A stretch of 64,000 nucleotides of DNA from Candidatus Zixiibacteriota bacterium. GTDB lineage: Bacteria > Zixibacteria > MSB-5A5 > GN15 > JAAZOE01. The notes below the pieces were generated by a model. The model saw only the letters and a program-made list of their open reading frames with translations, did no database searches and had not been told where the DNA came from. Where the stretch lies: assembly GCA_023138975.1 (NCBI GenBank), contig JAGLON010000015.1, forward strand, positions 62,001 through 126,000, written 5' to 3'. A program made the translations under genes and the position numbers. Of the stretch, positions 51,137 to 60,504 are shown piece by piece; positions within the stretch are counted from its first letter, which is position 1; each line of letters begins with the position of its first letter.

Positions 51137-52654
51137 CTACACAACTGGTTGTTTATTACACCGTCGATCGATTTCCTCCAGGAGATGCTTGAATAGGAAA
51201 TGGTGAAAAGGTAAGAATATGAACCAGTATAGTTTTCCGAACCAAGAATTTGTATAATAATAAGGGATTACAGATATAGTATTCTTGTTAACACCCTGTT
51301 TGATTTTCAATTCTAGCCAGGCACGCCCCGGTAGTTTCATTTCAGCTCGTAATAGAAGCCTCTTATTGGTAATAATATCCTCGACTCTCCAAAAATCAAT
51401 AACATCATTTACTCTAAGACTGCTATATCTTTTTCGTCCTCGGGATGACCCTACTCCCATAAATATTCGGTCTATCATTCCCCTGGCTTTCCACATCCAT
51501 GTATTATTGAACCACCCTTCCTTGCCTCCAATTTTACACATAGAAGTGAACAATGACGGGGCAGGCTGTTTGGTTTCAAGAGAATACACAGTTGAATATG
51601 TCGGATGAGAATGCAGTTCATGGAGTTTATATGCCAACTCATGTGCAGGCGGGTAGGCATCAGACCAACGCGTATAAACTCTATCCTGTTCTTCCCGAGA
51701 TAGAGCCCTGACGACGGCCTCACGAAATGAGATAGGTGTGAAATCAAGGAATTTATATATTTCCTTACTTTGGCAGACAACGTTGTTTATTAAGCCTTCC
51801 ATGAGACAAGCAGTGATGCTCCTGGGAACGGGAGTTACCAGACTGGCAATATAACTGTAACAACATAGATTTGAGAATGGGATTTGTAAGAGGTATGTTT
51901 TTATACCAAGGACAGATCCAAGCTCTTTTAGCATATCCTCGTATGATAAGATTTCCCGACCGCCAATACAAAAATCTTTTCCGGCTGTTTCCGGGACCTC
52001 AAGAACTCCCACCATGTATTTTATCGCGTCACGGATAGAAATAGGTTGGCACTTATTTTTTGACCAATGAGGGCATGGGATAAATGGAAGCTTTTGTACA
52101 AGATGTTTAATAATTTCATAAGAAGCGCTTCCTGAACCGATAATAATTGCCGCGCGAAGAATTGTAACGGGTACTGGACCTTGCCTCAGCTCATTAGCTA
52201 CTTCCAATCGGTTTTTCAGATGCGCTGATAAAGGACTTGTTTGATCACCCATTCCTCCCAGATAAATAATCCGCTTAACATTATTCTTTTCTGCCGCGAT
52301 TCTGAAGTTTCTCGCGGCCTTTATGTCAGCGGCTTCGAATTCCTTACGGCCAAGGGACAGAGAATGGATGAGATAATAGACAGTATCTATTCCTTTTAAA
52401 GTTATGTTGACTCTATCCGGATCATGCGCATCACATTGGAATATTTCATGATCGGGCCATTGATCTCGATAATCTTTGGAATCACCCCGAACCATAAGTC
52501 TTAATGAATATCCACGCGCGGCCAATTCACTAATTAATCGCCCGCCGATATATCCCGAGGCTCCTGTAATTAGTATTTTGCCATAATTTTCAATAGGTTG
52601 AGTCGGTAAATCTGAGCAGAGCAAGTCAGTATTATTGAAATTCACGCTATCCAT
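51137..52654 (-). CDS. NAD(P)-binding SDR-type protein with DUF2867-like C-terminal domain
   Basis: 505 aa from ATG 52654 (GGAG upstream; the longer start lacks a ribosome site). Residues about 25-270 are an atypical extended SDR/NmrA fold (KILITGASGYIGGRLISEL, YYLIHSLSLG, YLGGMGDQTSPLSAHLKNR, VTILRAAIIIGSGSASYEII). The C-terminal about 150 residues (RVNDVIDFWRVEDI, AEMKLPGRAWLELKI, YYTNSWFGKLYWFIFLPFHHFLF) fit DUF2867. This two-domain form is widespread but uncharacterised. Confidence 0.85.
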   Translation of the reverse strand: MDSVNFNNTDLLCSDLPTQPIENYGKILITGASGYIGGRLISELAARGYSLRLMVRGDSKDYRDQWPDHEIFQCDAHDPDRVNITLKGIDTVYYLIHSLSLGRKEFEAADIKAARNFRIAAEKNNVKRIIYLGGMGDQTSPLSAHLKNRLEVANELRQGPVPVTILRAAIIIGSGSASYEIIKHLVQKLPFIPCPHWSKNKCQPISIRDAIKYMVGVLEVPETAGKDFCIGGREILSYEDMLKELGSVLGIKTYLLQIPFSNLCCYSYIASLVTPVPRSITACLMEGLINNVVCQSKEIYKFLDFTPISFREAVVRALSREEQDRVYTRWSDAYPPAHELAYKLHELHSHPTYSTVYSLETKQPAPSLFTSMCKIGGKEGWFNNTWMWKARGMIDRIFMGVGSSRGRKRYSSLRVNDVIDFWRVEDIITNKRLLLRAEMKLPGRAWLELKIKQGVNKNTISVIPYYYTNSWFGKLYWFIFLPFHHFLFKHLLEEIDRRCNKQPVV

Positions 52655-52865
52655 CAAAATCTCCTGATACAAACAATATACTTTTTCAAGGATTAACAAG
52701 CATATTAATTACTCGACATAATATCCAGCATTCTTCAATAGGAAAACATCCATTCAAGTCAAAGTTCACTATAGAGGATGCACTTATGCAACTTCGAGAA
52801 GAGCCCTTCGTACAGTAATTCGAGGCAAGGGATTTAAGTAAATCTTATTCGGGGAGTTTCACCAC

Positions 52866-54224
52866 ATGAAATCATTTCGTATACAGGCTATAATCACATC
52901 ATTATGTCTTTTACTTCTTACCGGTTGTGGTTCAGAGACGGCATCTGTTAGTCCGTCAGCAAAAGCCTTTATAGACTGGGCTGAAGACAATGCCATAGTC
53001 TTTAAGACAACCGAACCAGGTAGCGGGTTTGACGATCTGGTTAAATTTGGCGCTATCGTTGGTGATGCGCAAGTCGTATGCCTCGGTGAGAGCCGTCACG
53101 ATGCCCATGAGCAGTTTCGCCTGAAACATCGCCTGATAGAATACCTTGTTATCGAAAAGGGATTTACACTCTTTGCCCTGGAAGAAGGGTTGCCGTATGG
53201 TGAGAAAGTAAACCAATATATACTCGGTGGAGAAGGCAGTGCGGAAGATATCCTGAGTGGTATGGGTGCATGGTATATTTGGGATACGGAAGAAGTTCTG
53301 GTATTGTTAAAATGGATGCGAAAACATAACGATAGCGTAACCGAGGATAAAAAAGTTAGATTCTGCGGAATAGATATAGTCGATCCATTTCCGGGGCTGG
53401 TTAATATTCTCGGTTATTTGGATGTTGTTGATTCTCGCTATGCTTCAACAATGAGAAATAAGCAAATAGGAATGGAGTTGTTCCGGGCCAGCTTCTGGTC
53501 TGAGATTATCGAGCGATATCGATCTCTCCCGCCAGCAGAAGTGGATGTGCTTGCTCTCAATATCTCAGAGATAGTCGAGCAGTTTGAAAATAGTAAAGAG
53601 TCATATATAACAAAGACCTCGCTAGATGATTATATGCTCGCCTATCGTCAGACAGTAACCGTTCAGCAAGCCAACGAAATGTTTACCACGTTCATTCGCG
53701 GGACCTTTACAGAGGCGGGAGACGTTCGCGAGAGAGGGACGACTGATAATATTCTCTGGCATCTCAACCGACACGGTGATAATGCAAAGATGATTGTCTG
53801 GGCACATAATTTTCATGTGAGCCGGGACGCATTTGATTTGAATATTCCTAATCGTCCGGTATCAGAAGGTATGATTCCGATGGCTCACTATGTTGCGGCT
53901 GAATTAGGTGATAATCTGGTTTCATTCGGGTTTTCTTTTTATGAAGATTCCTATGAGGAAATTGAACTACCTCCGACCGAAGATGATATGGTGGATGCGG
54001 CCTTAAACGCTGTAGGGGCGGAAACCTTTGCCATTGATTTTCGGAAAGCTCCGACATCAGGATTGGTACATGACTGGCTGAATGAGAAGCAGAAACTCCG
54101 GGGGCAGGGAGGAGTAGCTCATTTGATTCCGTCCAAGTCATTTGATGCGATGATATTCACCCGACATATCACGAAGTCAATTATGACCCCAAGAGCCCGC
54201 ACCCGATTTGAGGCTATGAGGTGA
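52866..54224 (+). CDS. Erythromycin-esterase-family lipoprotein
   Basis: 452 aa. Lipobox LLTGC at about residue 21. The rest matches the erythromycin esterase family: VCLGESRHDAHEQFRLKHRLIEYLV, FALEEGLPYGEKVN, FCGIDI and the His motif WAHNFHVSRD. Family members with proven drug hydrolysis are few; most are uncharacterised, so a resistance role should not be assumed. Faces the SDR-type gene divergently. Confidence 0.85.
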   Translation: MKSFRIQAIITSLCLLLLTGCGSETASVSPSAKAFIDWAEDNAIVFKTTEPGSGFDDLVKFGAIVGDAQVVCLGESRHDAHEQFRLKHRLIEYLVIEKGFTLFALEEGLPYGEKVNQYILGGEGSAEDILSGMGAWYIWDTEEVLVLLKWMRKHNDSVTEDKKVRFCGIDIVDPFPGLVNILGYLDVVDSRYASTMRNKQIGMELFRASFWSEIIERYRSLPPAEVDVLALNISEIVEQFENSKESYITKTSLDDYMLAYRQTVTVQQANEMFTTFIRGTFTEAGDVRERGTTDNILWHLNRHGDNAKMIVWAHNFHVSRDAFDLNIPNRPVSEGMIPMAHYVAAELGDNLVSFGFSFYEDSYEEIELPPTEDDMVDAALNAVGAETFAIDFRKAPTSGLVHDWLNEKQKLRGQGGVAHLIPSKSFDAMIFTRHITKSIMTPRARTRFEAMR

Positions 54225-54239
54225 TAGTGTTACTAGAGA

Positions 54240-54442
54240 AATGATTGTCATCGCAAGGACTATAACTATAGTCCCGCTTTGTGGGGGACATGGCGATCCG
54301 GTAATATGAAAACGGTCTATTTGTATCGCACCCATTAGCTATAGTCCCGCCTGAGGGAGTGCGGACAAAAAAGAGATTGTCTGCAAATTGTGAATTCTTA
54401 ATAGCTGGGTAGCCCATCATTCATGATGGGATTTTACAGTCA
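54240..54442. repeat. Composite of short repeats upstream of the Rhs tip
   Basis: Contains a GTCATCGCAAGGA...GACATGGCGATCC unit (54251-54298) related to the 38365 and 61877 repeats, an 8-bp palindrome GGACTATA/TATAGTCC (about 54257-54274), two copies of CTATAGTCCCGC (54269 and 54340 regions) and a perfect 8-bp hairpin CCCATCAT/ATGATGGG (54413-54430). Confidence 0.5.
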
Positions 54443-55105
54443 ATGTCAATTTACTTTTCCCACCATAAATGGATGGGATACCAGATATTTTACTATAGTT
54501 ATGCTGGGAATAATCCGATAAATAACATAGATCCATACGGATTGGATTTCTTAAGAGAGCTTAATAAGCTTATAACTCTGGGAAATGAAAAAAGAGAGTA
54601 TACACAGTACCTGAATCCAAATAAATATGTTGAAGCTCAGGCAATGGCATATGTTGCTACACTCATACCAGAAGGTATTAAATCTGGATGGTGGGCAGGT
54701 ACTGGATTTGGAGAAGAGGCGGTTGATGATTTAGCCGCTCAATATAATAAGTCTAAAGGTTGGGCTAAATTTGGGTACGGTGTTTGGGGATCAACTGCTG
54801 CACTATGGACGGAAGATACTTGGTTTCAAACAGCTTCTACGCTAGCAACTGCTTATGGTTTGAAGGCATCAGGTGTGACTAAATTAGGTCCATCCGTAGT
54901 ATGGCGCGGGCGCCCCATGGGAGGCGAAATTGTATTTAGATCAAGTTCCGGGAAACCTTTTTTGCGTGTAAATCCAACCGGTGACTTACTCAACAGCAAT
55001 TACTTCGCGCGCTTCCCGCATTATCATCATGTAGGAAAACATGCTGGTATGAAGGCACATAGACCTTGGCAAGGATCGTATTTTAAAAGTAAGAGGTTTT
55101 GGTAG
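54443..55105 (+). CDS. Orphan Rhs C-terminal tip: end of core plus toxin domain
   Basis: 220 aa. Residues 16-34 (YYSYAGNNPINNIDPYGL) are the conserved end of an Rhs repeat-associated core, after which sequence normally changes to a variable toxin. Here everything before it is missing: the upstream DNA is repeats. The last about 50 residues carry FPHYHHVGKHAGMKAHRPW, a His-rich pattern seen in some polymorphic toxin tips, probably nuclease-like. Start codon uncertain. The next gene is the likely immunity protein. Confidence 0.7.
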   Translation: MSIYFSHHKWMGYQIFYYSYAGNNPINNIDPYGLDFLRELNKLITLGNEKREYTQYLNPNKYVEAQAMAYVATLIPEGIKSGWWAGTGFGEEAVDDLAAQYNKSKGWAKFGYGVWGSTAALWTEDTWFQTASTLATAYGLKASGVTKLGPSVVWRGRPMGGEIVFRSSSGKPFLRVNPTGDLLNSNYFARFPHYHHVGKHAGMKAHRPWQGSYFKSKRFW

Positions 55106-55121
55106 AAGGAGAGTATATTAA

Positions 55122-55481
55122 ATGATGAATGATCCCCAGATTGAATATCCCATATATATAGCTGATCATGGAAATTGGATGACTTTAATTGTCAATCTAA
55201 CTGAGCTGAATTACGAGATTGAGACAATTGATATCGAGACGGATGAATATTTGGGATGGGATTCGAATGGACGAAGAGTCGAACTATATTTGGATTCCAG
55301 GAGGAATATTGATATTAAGTTGATTTCCTATGATTGTTATATTCATGAACTAATAACAGCCATATTGGCTTTTGCTAAGACTGCCAAAAAAAAGGTTGCT
55401 TTTACGCCAAGTAAAGAGAATTTATCCCCATATGAACTTTTTATGGAGGTAGATAGATTTATAAATAATATTTGGGATTAA
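55122..55481 (+). CDS. Putative immunity protein of the Rhs tip
   Basis: 119 aa, starting 17 bp after the toxin stop, with GGAGAG upstream (a second ATG follows at once). Acidic and small, with no signal peptide: typical for a cytoplasmic immunity protein. A beta-rich N-terminal half (WMTLIVNLTELNYEIETIDIETDEYLGWD) and a helical C-terminal half. No named family recognised; the call rests on position and general properties. Confidence 0.6.
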   Translation: MMNDPQIEYPIYIADHGNWMTLIVNLTELNYEIETIDIETDEYLGWDSNGRRVELYLDSRRNIDIKLISYDCYIHELITAILAFAKTAKKKVAFTPSKENLSPYELFMEVDRFINNIWD

Positions 55482-55846
55482 ATATAAGAATTATATAGGA
55501 AGTCGAAATTAACGGGGTACCCCAACCCCAGCTGAGCGGGACTAAAGCATTCATGGTTGGGAGGAGATCCCGTCGGGTGGACCAAAGGCCTTGTGAGGTT
55601 CCTGCCATAACATTTTCCCCACAACTTTGCTGTTGATTTCGAAATATTCCTTTTAAATAGATATCCATTTACGCTATAACGGAAAAATCAGCATACAGGT
55701 GGGTACCCCTAAAAGTGAGCATCCAAAGCCAATTTGTTGTAAGCCATTAATATGGATTACATTACAAGGAATTTTATTTTAGGACACTCATTGGGGATAC
55801 GATATTACATTTACGAAGTTGATTGCTTGTCATCCGCGCGACGCTT
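55482..55846. repeat. Repeat-rich gap after the immunity gene
   Basis: No gene seen. On the minus strand, 55574-55606 is a copy of the CATGAGG/TTTGGTCC repeat (here ACCTCACAAGGCCTTTGGTCC) and 55539-55562 is a partial copy. 55725-55806 is an about 80-bp unit that recurs inverted at 61441-61520 (shared core ATTACAAGGAATTTTATTTT followed by AGGACAC). Confidence 0.65.
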
Positions 55847-55868
55847 GAAAAGGGGGTTCATCCCCCTT
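55847..55868 (-). terminator. Terminator overlapping the DUF418 stop codon
   Basis: 7-bp stem AAGGGGG/CCCCCTT (55850-55856 with 55862-55868) and TTTT on the minus strand. The same stop-GGGGATGAACCCCCTTTTCA layout occurs after the TonB-dependent receptor at 60199. Confidence 0.8.
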
Positions 55869-57171
55869 AGCGTTTCATTGGTTGACGGTTCCAGTAGGTT
55901 AGTGACCGCCAGCACCATTCAAAAGGCCCGAACCGAAAATGCTTGAGCCATATCGGACTTACTATCAACTGTAATATCCAAATCACAACCACAATTCCGG
56001 CCAGTGAAAATCGGTTCATAGTTCCGAACAGACCGAATCCGAGTCCGCCAAAGAAAATGGTCGTGCAGATGAGGGTATCCAGAAAATAATTTGAAAGAGC
56101 CATGCGGCCAACTGCTTCGAGACGTTTGAGGAATCCCATCAGGATGCGGGATTTGTAAAGCAGGATGATGGTTGAGGCATGAGCCAGAGCAACTAATATC
56201 GAACCGAAATAATTGTAATGTCCGCCAACTTTCATACGCGCTATAAAATCGAATCCGGATGCAGCGATCGTCTCCATGCCGAGATAAACGACCGGCAGGC
56301 CGATACCATACCCGGCAATAATCCATGCGATATAGGTTTTGTTTGATTTTTCACCTTTGAAGAACCCTGATTTCATCAATGCCATTCCGAGAAGCATCAA
56401 CCCGAGTATGCGCCAGAACATCATGAACGGCAACGCCTGAAGGTGCATCATAAGGCTTTCCTCCACCCGCTTTTCGTGGACCTGTGCCAGAGAACCTTGA
56501 TAGGCAGCGATGTCCTTGGCGATTGTTTCTTCATCCGGCCTCATAAAGCTCTTCATTTCATTCCACTGACCGAGCATCTCTGTCTCTCCGGTGGTGAGGG
56601 TTTCTCCGGCTTCTTGTTTTTCCTCAAATATAGCGGCGTATTTACGAAGCTGTCCCATTCCAAAACCACCTCCGGCTTGAATTCCGGCTCCCAATAGCAG
56701 AACTACAATACCGAGGATAATGAGCGTCTTAACGCCCCTTTTCCGAAAAAGAAAAATGACCAAACCGCATATTGCATAGGAAACGAGAATATCTCCATAC
56801 CAGAAAAAATAGGCGTGGATGAGGCCGAACAACAATAGCCAAAAAAGGCGGCGATAATAGATACCGCCTAATTTTCGGCCAGCTTTTTCGGCGCGCTCCA
56901 TCATCAGGATAAGGCCTCCGCCAAATAACATTGAGAAAATGGCCATCATTTTTTCAAAGAAAAGCATGCTATCGACTTTCCAGGTAAGCAGGTCAAGTCC
57001 AGTAAAACCTCCAGCCAACGAAGGGGCAAACATGATAGACGAGGGTAGAGCAAAGAAATCGATATTAATGGCCAAAATCCCTAGTAGGGCAAAACCGCGA
57101 AGGATATCAACAATCGATACCCGTTCGGTGCCGGAAACGGGTACAAATGATCCTGATTGAGCTTGTGTCAT
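55867..57171 (-). CDS. DUF418 (YeiB-like) membrane protein
   Basis: 434 aa with about ten membrane helices. N-terminal RVSIVDILRGFALLGILAINI, FSMLFGGG and the C-terminal hallmark FRFGPFEWCWRSLTYWNRQP of DUF418. A hydrophilic insert (about 175-235, rich in Glu/Gln) separates the two halves. Related to acyltransferase-3-like membrane proteins; function unknown. Confidence 0.9.
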   Translation of the reverse strand: MTQAQSGSFVPVSGTERVSIVDILRGFALLGILAINIDFFALPSSIMFAPSLAGGFTGLDLLTWKVDSMLFFEKMMAIFSMLFGGGLILMMERAEKAGRKLGGIYYRRLFWLLLFGLIHAYFFWYGDILVSYAICGLVIFLFRKRGVKTLIILGIVVLLLGAGIQAGGGFGMGQLRKYAAIFEEKQEAGETLTTGETEMLGQWNEMKSFMRPDEETIAKDIAAYQGSLAQVHEKRVEESLMMHLQALPFMMFWRILGLMLLGMALMKSGFFKGEKSNKTYIAWIIAGYGIGLPVVYLGMETIAASGFDFIARMKVGGHYNYFGSILVALAHASTIILLYKSRILMGFLKRLEAVGRMALSNYFLDTLICTTIFFGGLGFGLFGTMNRFSLAGIVVVIWILQLIVSPIWLKHFRFGPFEWCWRSLTYWNRQPMKR

Positions 57172-57465
57172 AAAATAAACCTCAAGGTTTAGTTATCTCG
57201 AAATGTCAATACTCCAAATGTAAATCGGAGTGCCAAGAGTATCAAGTTTTATTGCATTCACTGCTTTTTCGCAAAATTAACACTTATTAGTGAAACCAAA
57301 TGGTGGTTCGGCTGTCCAATAGTTAGGATACGAAAAATAGATTGGAAAGTTGTATGCAATTATATAGAATGCTAATTTCCATTTATGAAGATTTAACATA
57401 TTTTTACATTCTCATGAATAAACCTTTACATCAATATGTATGTCTAAGTAGTAGGAGGAATGAGA

Positions 57466-57603
57466 ATGGAACTTAACTCTATCGGTGCCTGGCTCTGTAT
57501 CAGCCTGGCTGTGCTTTTCATCTTGATTCCGATTCCTTTTATTATCCGGGGTCGAAAAAAAAGAGAAGTGGTAGAAGATAGCGGCGAGTATAACGCGCCG
57601 TAG
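57466..57603 (+). CDS. 45-aa single-pass membrane peptide
   Basis: Starts MELNSIGAWLCISLAVLFIL; one strong helix (about 8-27), then Arg/Lys (RGRKKREVVEDSG) that sets the tail in the cytoplasm. AGGAGGAA 6-7 nt before the ATG is a near-perfect ribosome site. A terminator follows 123 bp later. No homologue recognised; a real small gene judging by signal strength. Confidence 0.6.
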   Translation: MELNSIGAWLCISLAVLFILIPIPFIIRGRKKREVVEDSGEYNAP

Positions 57604-57910
57604 ATAATAAATTGAAAATCTCCATACCTTACAATAAATGTATGTTTGGGGGAGATGTTTAAATAATCATTTTAAAGGGATGTTACCCAAAATCTCCCCA
57701 TCCATACTGCCTTTAATCGCAGGCAGAAAAGACCCGTGAAAGCGGGTCTTTTTTTATCCCACCAGATTAGATAAGATAACTTTTGCATATATGCTGCCAT
57801 TTTGCATAATTACGTCACGTAAGAAATCCTCCTATTTCGTAGCCAGTTAATGCCTTAGCGTTTACAGGCGGTCAGCTTTTGATTGGCATGGCTTTTGAGC
57901 AGTCTATAGT
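57604..57910 (+). other. 307-bp gap: terminator and candidate promoter
   Basis: Contains the terminator at 57727-57755 and, next to the following gene, TTGGCA (57883-57888), a 16-bp spacer and TATAGT (57905-57910) that ends one base before the receptor ATG. If real, the mRNA would begin inside the first codons, so the promoter or the start codon needs checking. Confidence 0.45.
57727..57755 (+). terminator. Terminator
   Basis: 8-bp stem AAGACCCG (57729-57736) / CGGGTCTT (57743-57750), 6-nt loop, T7 to 57755. Ends the small-membrane-peptide transcript. Confidence 0.9.
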
Positions 57911-60199
57911 ATGCGCTTTCTGGTATTTAAAACACTGCCCATAGCTTTTACATTGATTATGGCACTGAATCCGGTTTTTGCTGCGGGAACGGTTAATTTG
58001 ATCGGAACCGTTTTGGATATGTCGGGCGAGCCTATAATAGGCGCCTCGGTAATCGTAAAAGATAGCAGTGTTGTTGTCGGGGGAGCCTCAACTGATTTGG
58101 CCGGTCGGTTTTCAATTACCATTACTCAGACGAATTCCGACTCAATTCATATTACACTAAGCTCAATCGGCTATACCAAGGCATACTTTGTTTTAGCCTC
58201 AGATAGTTGTGAATCTCCTCAAGCTTTTAGACTAAACAAGAAAGCGGTGGATGTGGGGACCGTAAAAGTAACAGCCTCACCCCGGATAGTTAGCTCAAAA
58301 AGGATTATTACGCGAGAACAGATTGCCCGGGCAGCTCAAACTTCATTAGTTCCGACTAACCCGATCAGCGCTATTAATCAACCGGAAGTAGCGCGGGCCG
58401 GGTCTCAGCATTCCTCCAAGCTTAGAGTATTTGGTACAAGTCCTGAATATTACCTGAATGATATTTCAATCGGTCAGGATCCGAATCACTATGGCGTGTT
58501 TTCGATTATTCCCGGGTCGGTAATTGAGACAATTGATTTCTATCCGTATGGAACCCCGGCGGAGTATTCCCGGTCAGCGATTTTGGCGATAAAAACTCCT
58601 AAGCAGTTTGATGATCATTTAGGAGGAAAATTAAATTTATCATTAATTGAAGCAACCGGCTTAGTCTCGGCTGGAAATGATCGTCTGTTTGTACTGGCTT
58701 CGATGAGAAAGTCGATTCTCGATAAGCTAATTCATCATCTGGATATTCAATCTGATAGGCGAACGATTCCGCCGACAAATTTTCAGGATATATTCGTATC
58801 AGCCGGCTACCAATTGTCTTCTTCTCTATATCTCATAACCGATCAGTTTCATTCGAGGGATTATCTGGCTTATGCAACCGAATCAAGCAAGAATAATCCT
58901 CTGGGCGTGTCAACATATCAGCATTCCCGTGAAAACTACGGCAGTATTCGCTTAGAAGGCTACTATCCCAAGGTGAAATTTACACTGAGGACAGCAGGGA
59001 ATATTGTATCTGAAGATTATGCGGCTCATTCCGGAGTACCCGACAGCCGAGGTGGGCTTCAGGTTGATCTTGAGGCTTATAAAAGGCAGTTCTTTTTAGT
59101 TGCCAACGCTGAGATTCAGATTGAAAAAGCATCTCTGGCGATAGGGCAGAGCAGTCAGTATATTTCCCGTCGATTGATTAACATGAAACAAATAAACTGG
59201 AATTTTATGCCTCCAGACGCAACCAGCGATAATCCGTATGTTTTTCAGAAAGCATTGAATAAGCAATATGACAACTACCATAAATGGGATGACGAGATTA
59301 ACAGTTCCGGATTTCTATCGTTGAAAGTGCCATGGAGGAATTTTGAGCTGCAATCCGGTGGACGTATAGATTATTTCGGTAGTCTAAAAGAGCGATATAT
59401 TTTCAGTTTCCGGCAATCAGTTCTCTTTGCGGCGAGTGAAAACAACAGGTTTGAATTAAAAGCAGGAACGTATGCTGAAAATCCTGCTGGTCGGATACTT
59501 GAGACATATCAGGTTCTGGTTCACGCCAATTTGAATAAATTAAATCCAATGCGTACTTTCATGAGTTCGTTAAAATACTCCTATAACGGATTTTCAGTAA
59601 CTCTTTTTCAGAAGCGGGTAAGAGCTATTCCGATTCTGGTACCTCAGTACAACCCGGTCGACAAGTCATTGAATACATTCATTCATGTTGAATCGGAGGG
59701 CAGTCAGTTATTTCGGGGAGGTAGCCTGTCATTTACCGCAGAAAATCTTTTTGATAGAAGGTTTGAGCTATCAGGATACTATGGATATACCAAGGCCGAG
59801 AAATCATCCGGTCCAGTTACTGTTCCGTTTTCTGTGAATTCTCCTCATGCGGCGTATGTGAGAGGCGATTATCAACTTCATCATAAACTATCGGTTGGGG
59901 CTGACATTCATTTCAAATCCGGATTTGCCTATACACCTGTTTACGGATCTGATATTTTGCAGTCTGATGAAATGTATTCTGAGGAGTTCTATGAGCAGGT
60001 TCAGAAACTGGAAAACTCCGAAAGATTTCCGGCCTATATATTATTGAATTTACACTTCAACTACAAATTTGGTAAAACTGAAGTTTTCGGCGCGGTCAGT
60101 AACGTGACCAATCAAAAGAATCCGATGATAAACACCCGTGAAGGATATATTTATGACGCGGGGATTCTTCCGACAATCGGACTGACTCACACATTCTAG
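57911..60199 (+). CDS. TonB-dependent receptor with N-terminal carboxypeptidase-like domain
   Basis: 762 aa. Signal peptide (1-24), then a carboxypeptidase-regulatory-like/CNA-B domain (about 28-110: LIGTVLDMSGEPIIGASVIVKDSS), a TonB-box-like DVGTVKVTASP, a plug-like region (about 125-220) and a beta-barrel ending in FGAV.. and a terminal aromatic (GLTHTF) as required for outer-membrane insertion. Outer-membrane uptake or sensing. Substrate unknown. The two TonB-repeat proteins at 36.5 and 45.1 kb are possible but unproven partners. Confidence 0.87.
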   Translation: MRFLVFKTLPIAFTLIMALNPVFAAGTVNLIGTVLDMSGEPIIGASVIVKDSSVVVGGASTDLAGRFSITITQTNSDSIHITLSSIGYTKAYFVLASDSCESPQAFRLNKKAVDVGTVKVTASPRIVSSKRIITREQIARAAQTSLVPTNPISAINQPEVARAGSQHSSKLRVFGTSPEYYLNDISIGQDPNHYGVFSIIPGSVIETIDFYPYGTPAEYSRSAILAIKTPKQFDDHLGGKLNLSLIEATGLVSAGNDRLFVLASMRKSILDKLIHHLDIQSDRRTIPPTNFQDIFVSAGYQLSSSLYLITDQFHSRDYLAYATESSKNNPLGVSTYQHSRENYGSIRLEGYYPKVKFTLRTAGNIVSEDYAAHSGVPDSRGGLQVDLEAYKRQFFLVANAEIQIEKASLAIGQSSQYISRRLINMKQINWNFMPPDATSDNPYVFQKALNKQYDNYHKWDDEINSSGFLSLKVPWRNFELQSGGRIDYFGSLKERYIFSFRQSVLFAASENNRFELKAGTYAENPAGRILETYQVLVHANLNKLNPMRTFMSSLKYSYNGFSVTLFQKRVRAIPILVPQYNPVDKSLNTFIHVESEGSQLFRGGSLSFTAENLFDRRFELSGYYGYTKAEKSSGPVTVPFSVNSPHAAYVRGDYQLHHKLSVGADIHFKSGFAYTPVYGSDILQSDEMYSEEFYEQVQKLENSERFPAYILLNLHFNYKFGKTEVFGAVSNVTNQKNPMINTREGYIYDAGILPTIGLTHTF

Positions 60200-60504
60200 G
60201 AGGGGATGAACCCCCTTTTCAGGCGTTGCCTGTTTTCTCACCCGACCAGATTTTCATCATGGCATTTTGCTTTAATCTACTGAATCTTCCTAACAGTTTT
60301 TTCACTGGCACTTCTTTTGGTTTGTGTTTATTATATTGGAGTACTCGGAATTAATAGCATATTGATAGTGAGTCTGTTACCGATGTGTGAGTTCGTTCCG
60401 CTGCAAAGGGGAGTATCGTGAGGCAAGCTATCCATTTATTAATACCGCTGTGCAGTAATCTGACGAAATAAACAGCAATCAAAAAGGATTGTGAGGGAAG
60501 CCTT
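60200..60504 (+). other. 305-bp gap with a G-run/C-run hairpin
   Basis: Begins with a weak hairpin (GGGG at 60202-60205 with CCCC at 60211-60214, then TTTT), matching the DUF418 terminator sequence. The rest shows no gene and no convincing promoter; AAAAAGGATTGTGAGG before the next ATG may supply the ribosome site. Confidence 0.5.

Noticed and set aside
52866-54224. Macrolide resistance gene
   Set aside because: Family match only; most erythromycin-esterase-family proteins have no shown drug activity and there is no mobile resistance context.
55752-55946. Plus-strand open frame of 64 codons before the DUF418 gene
   Set aside because: Built from the 55725 repeat unit and the antisense of the DUF418 3' end.
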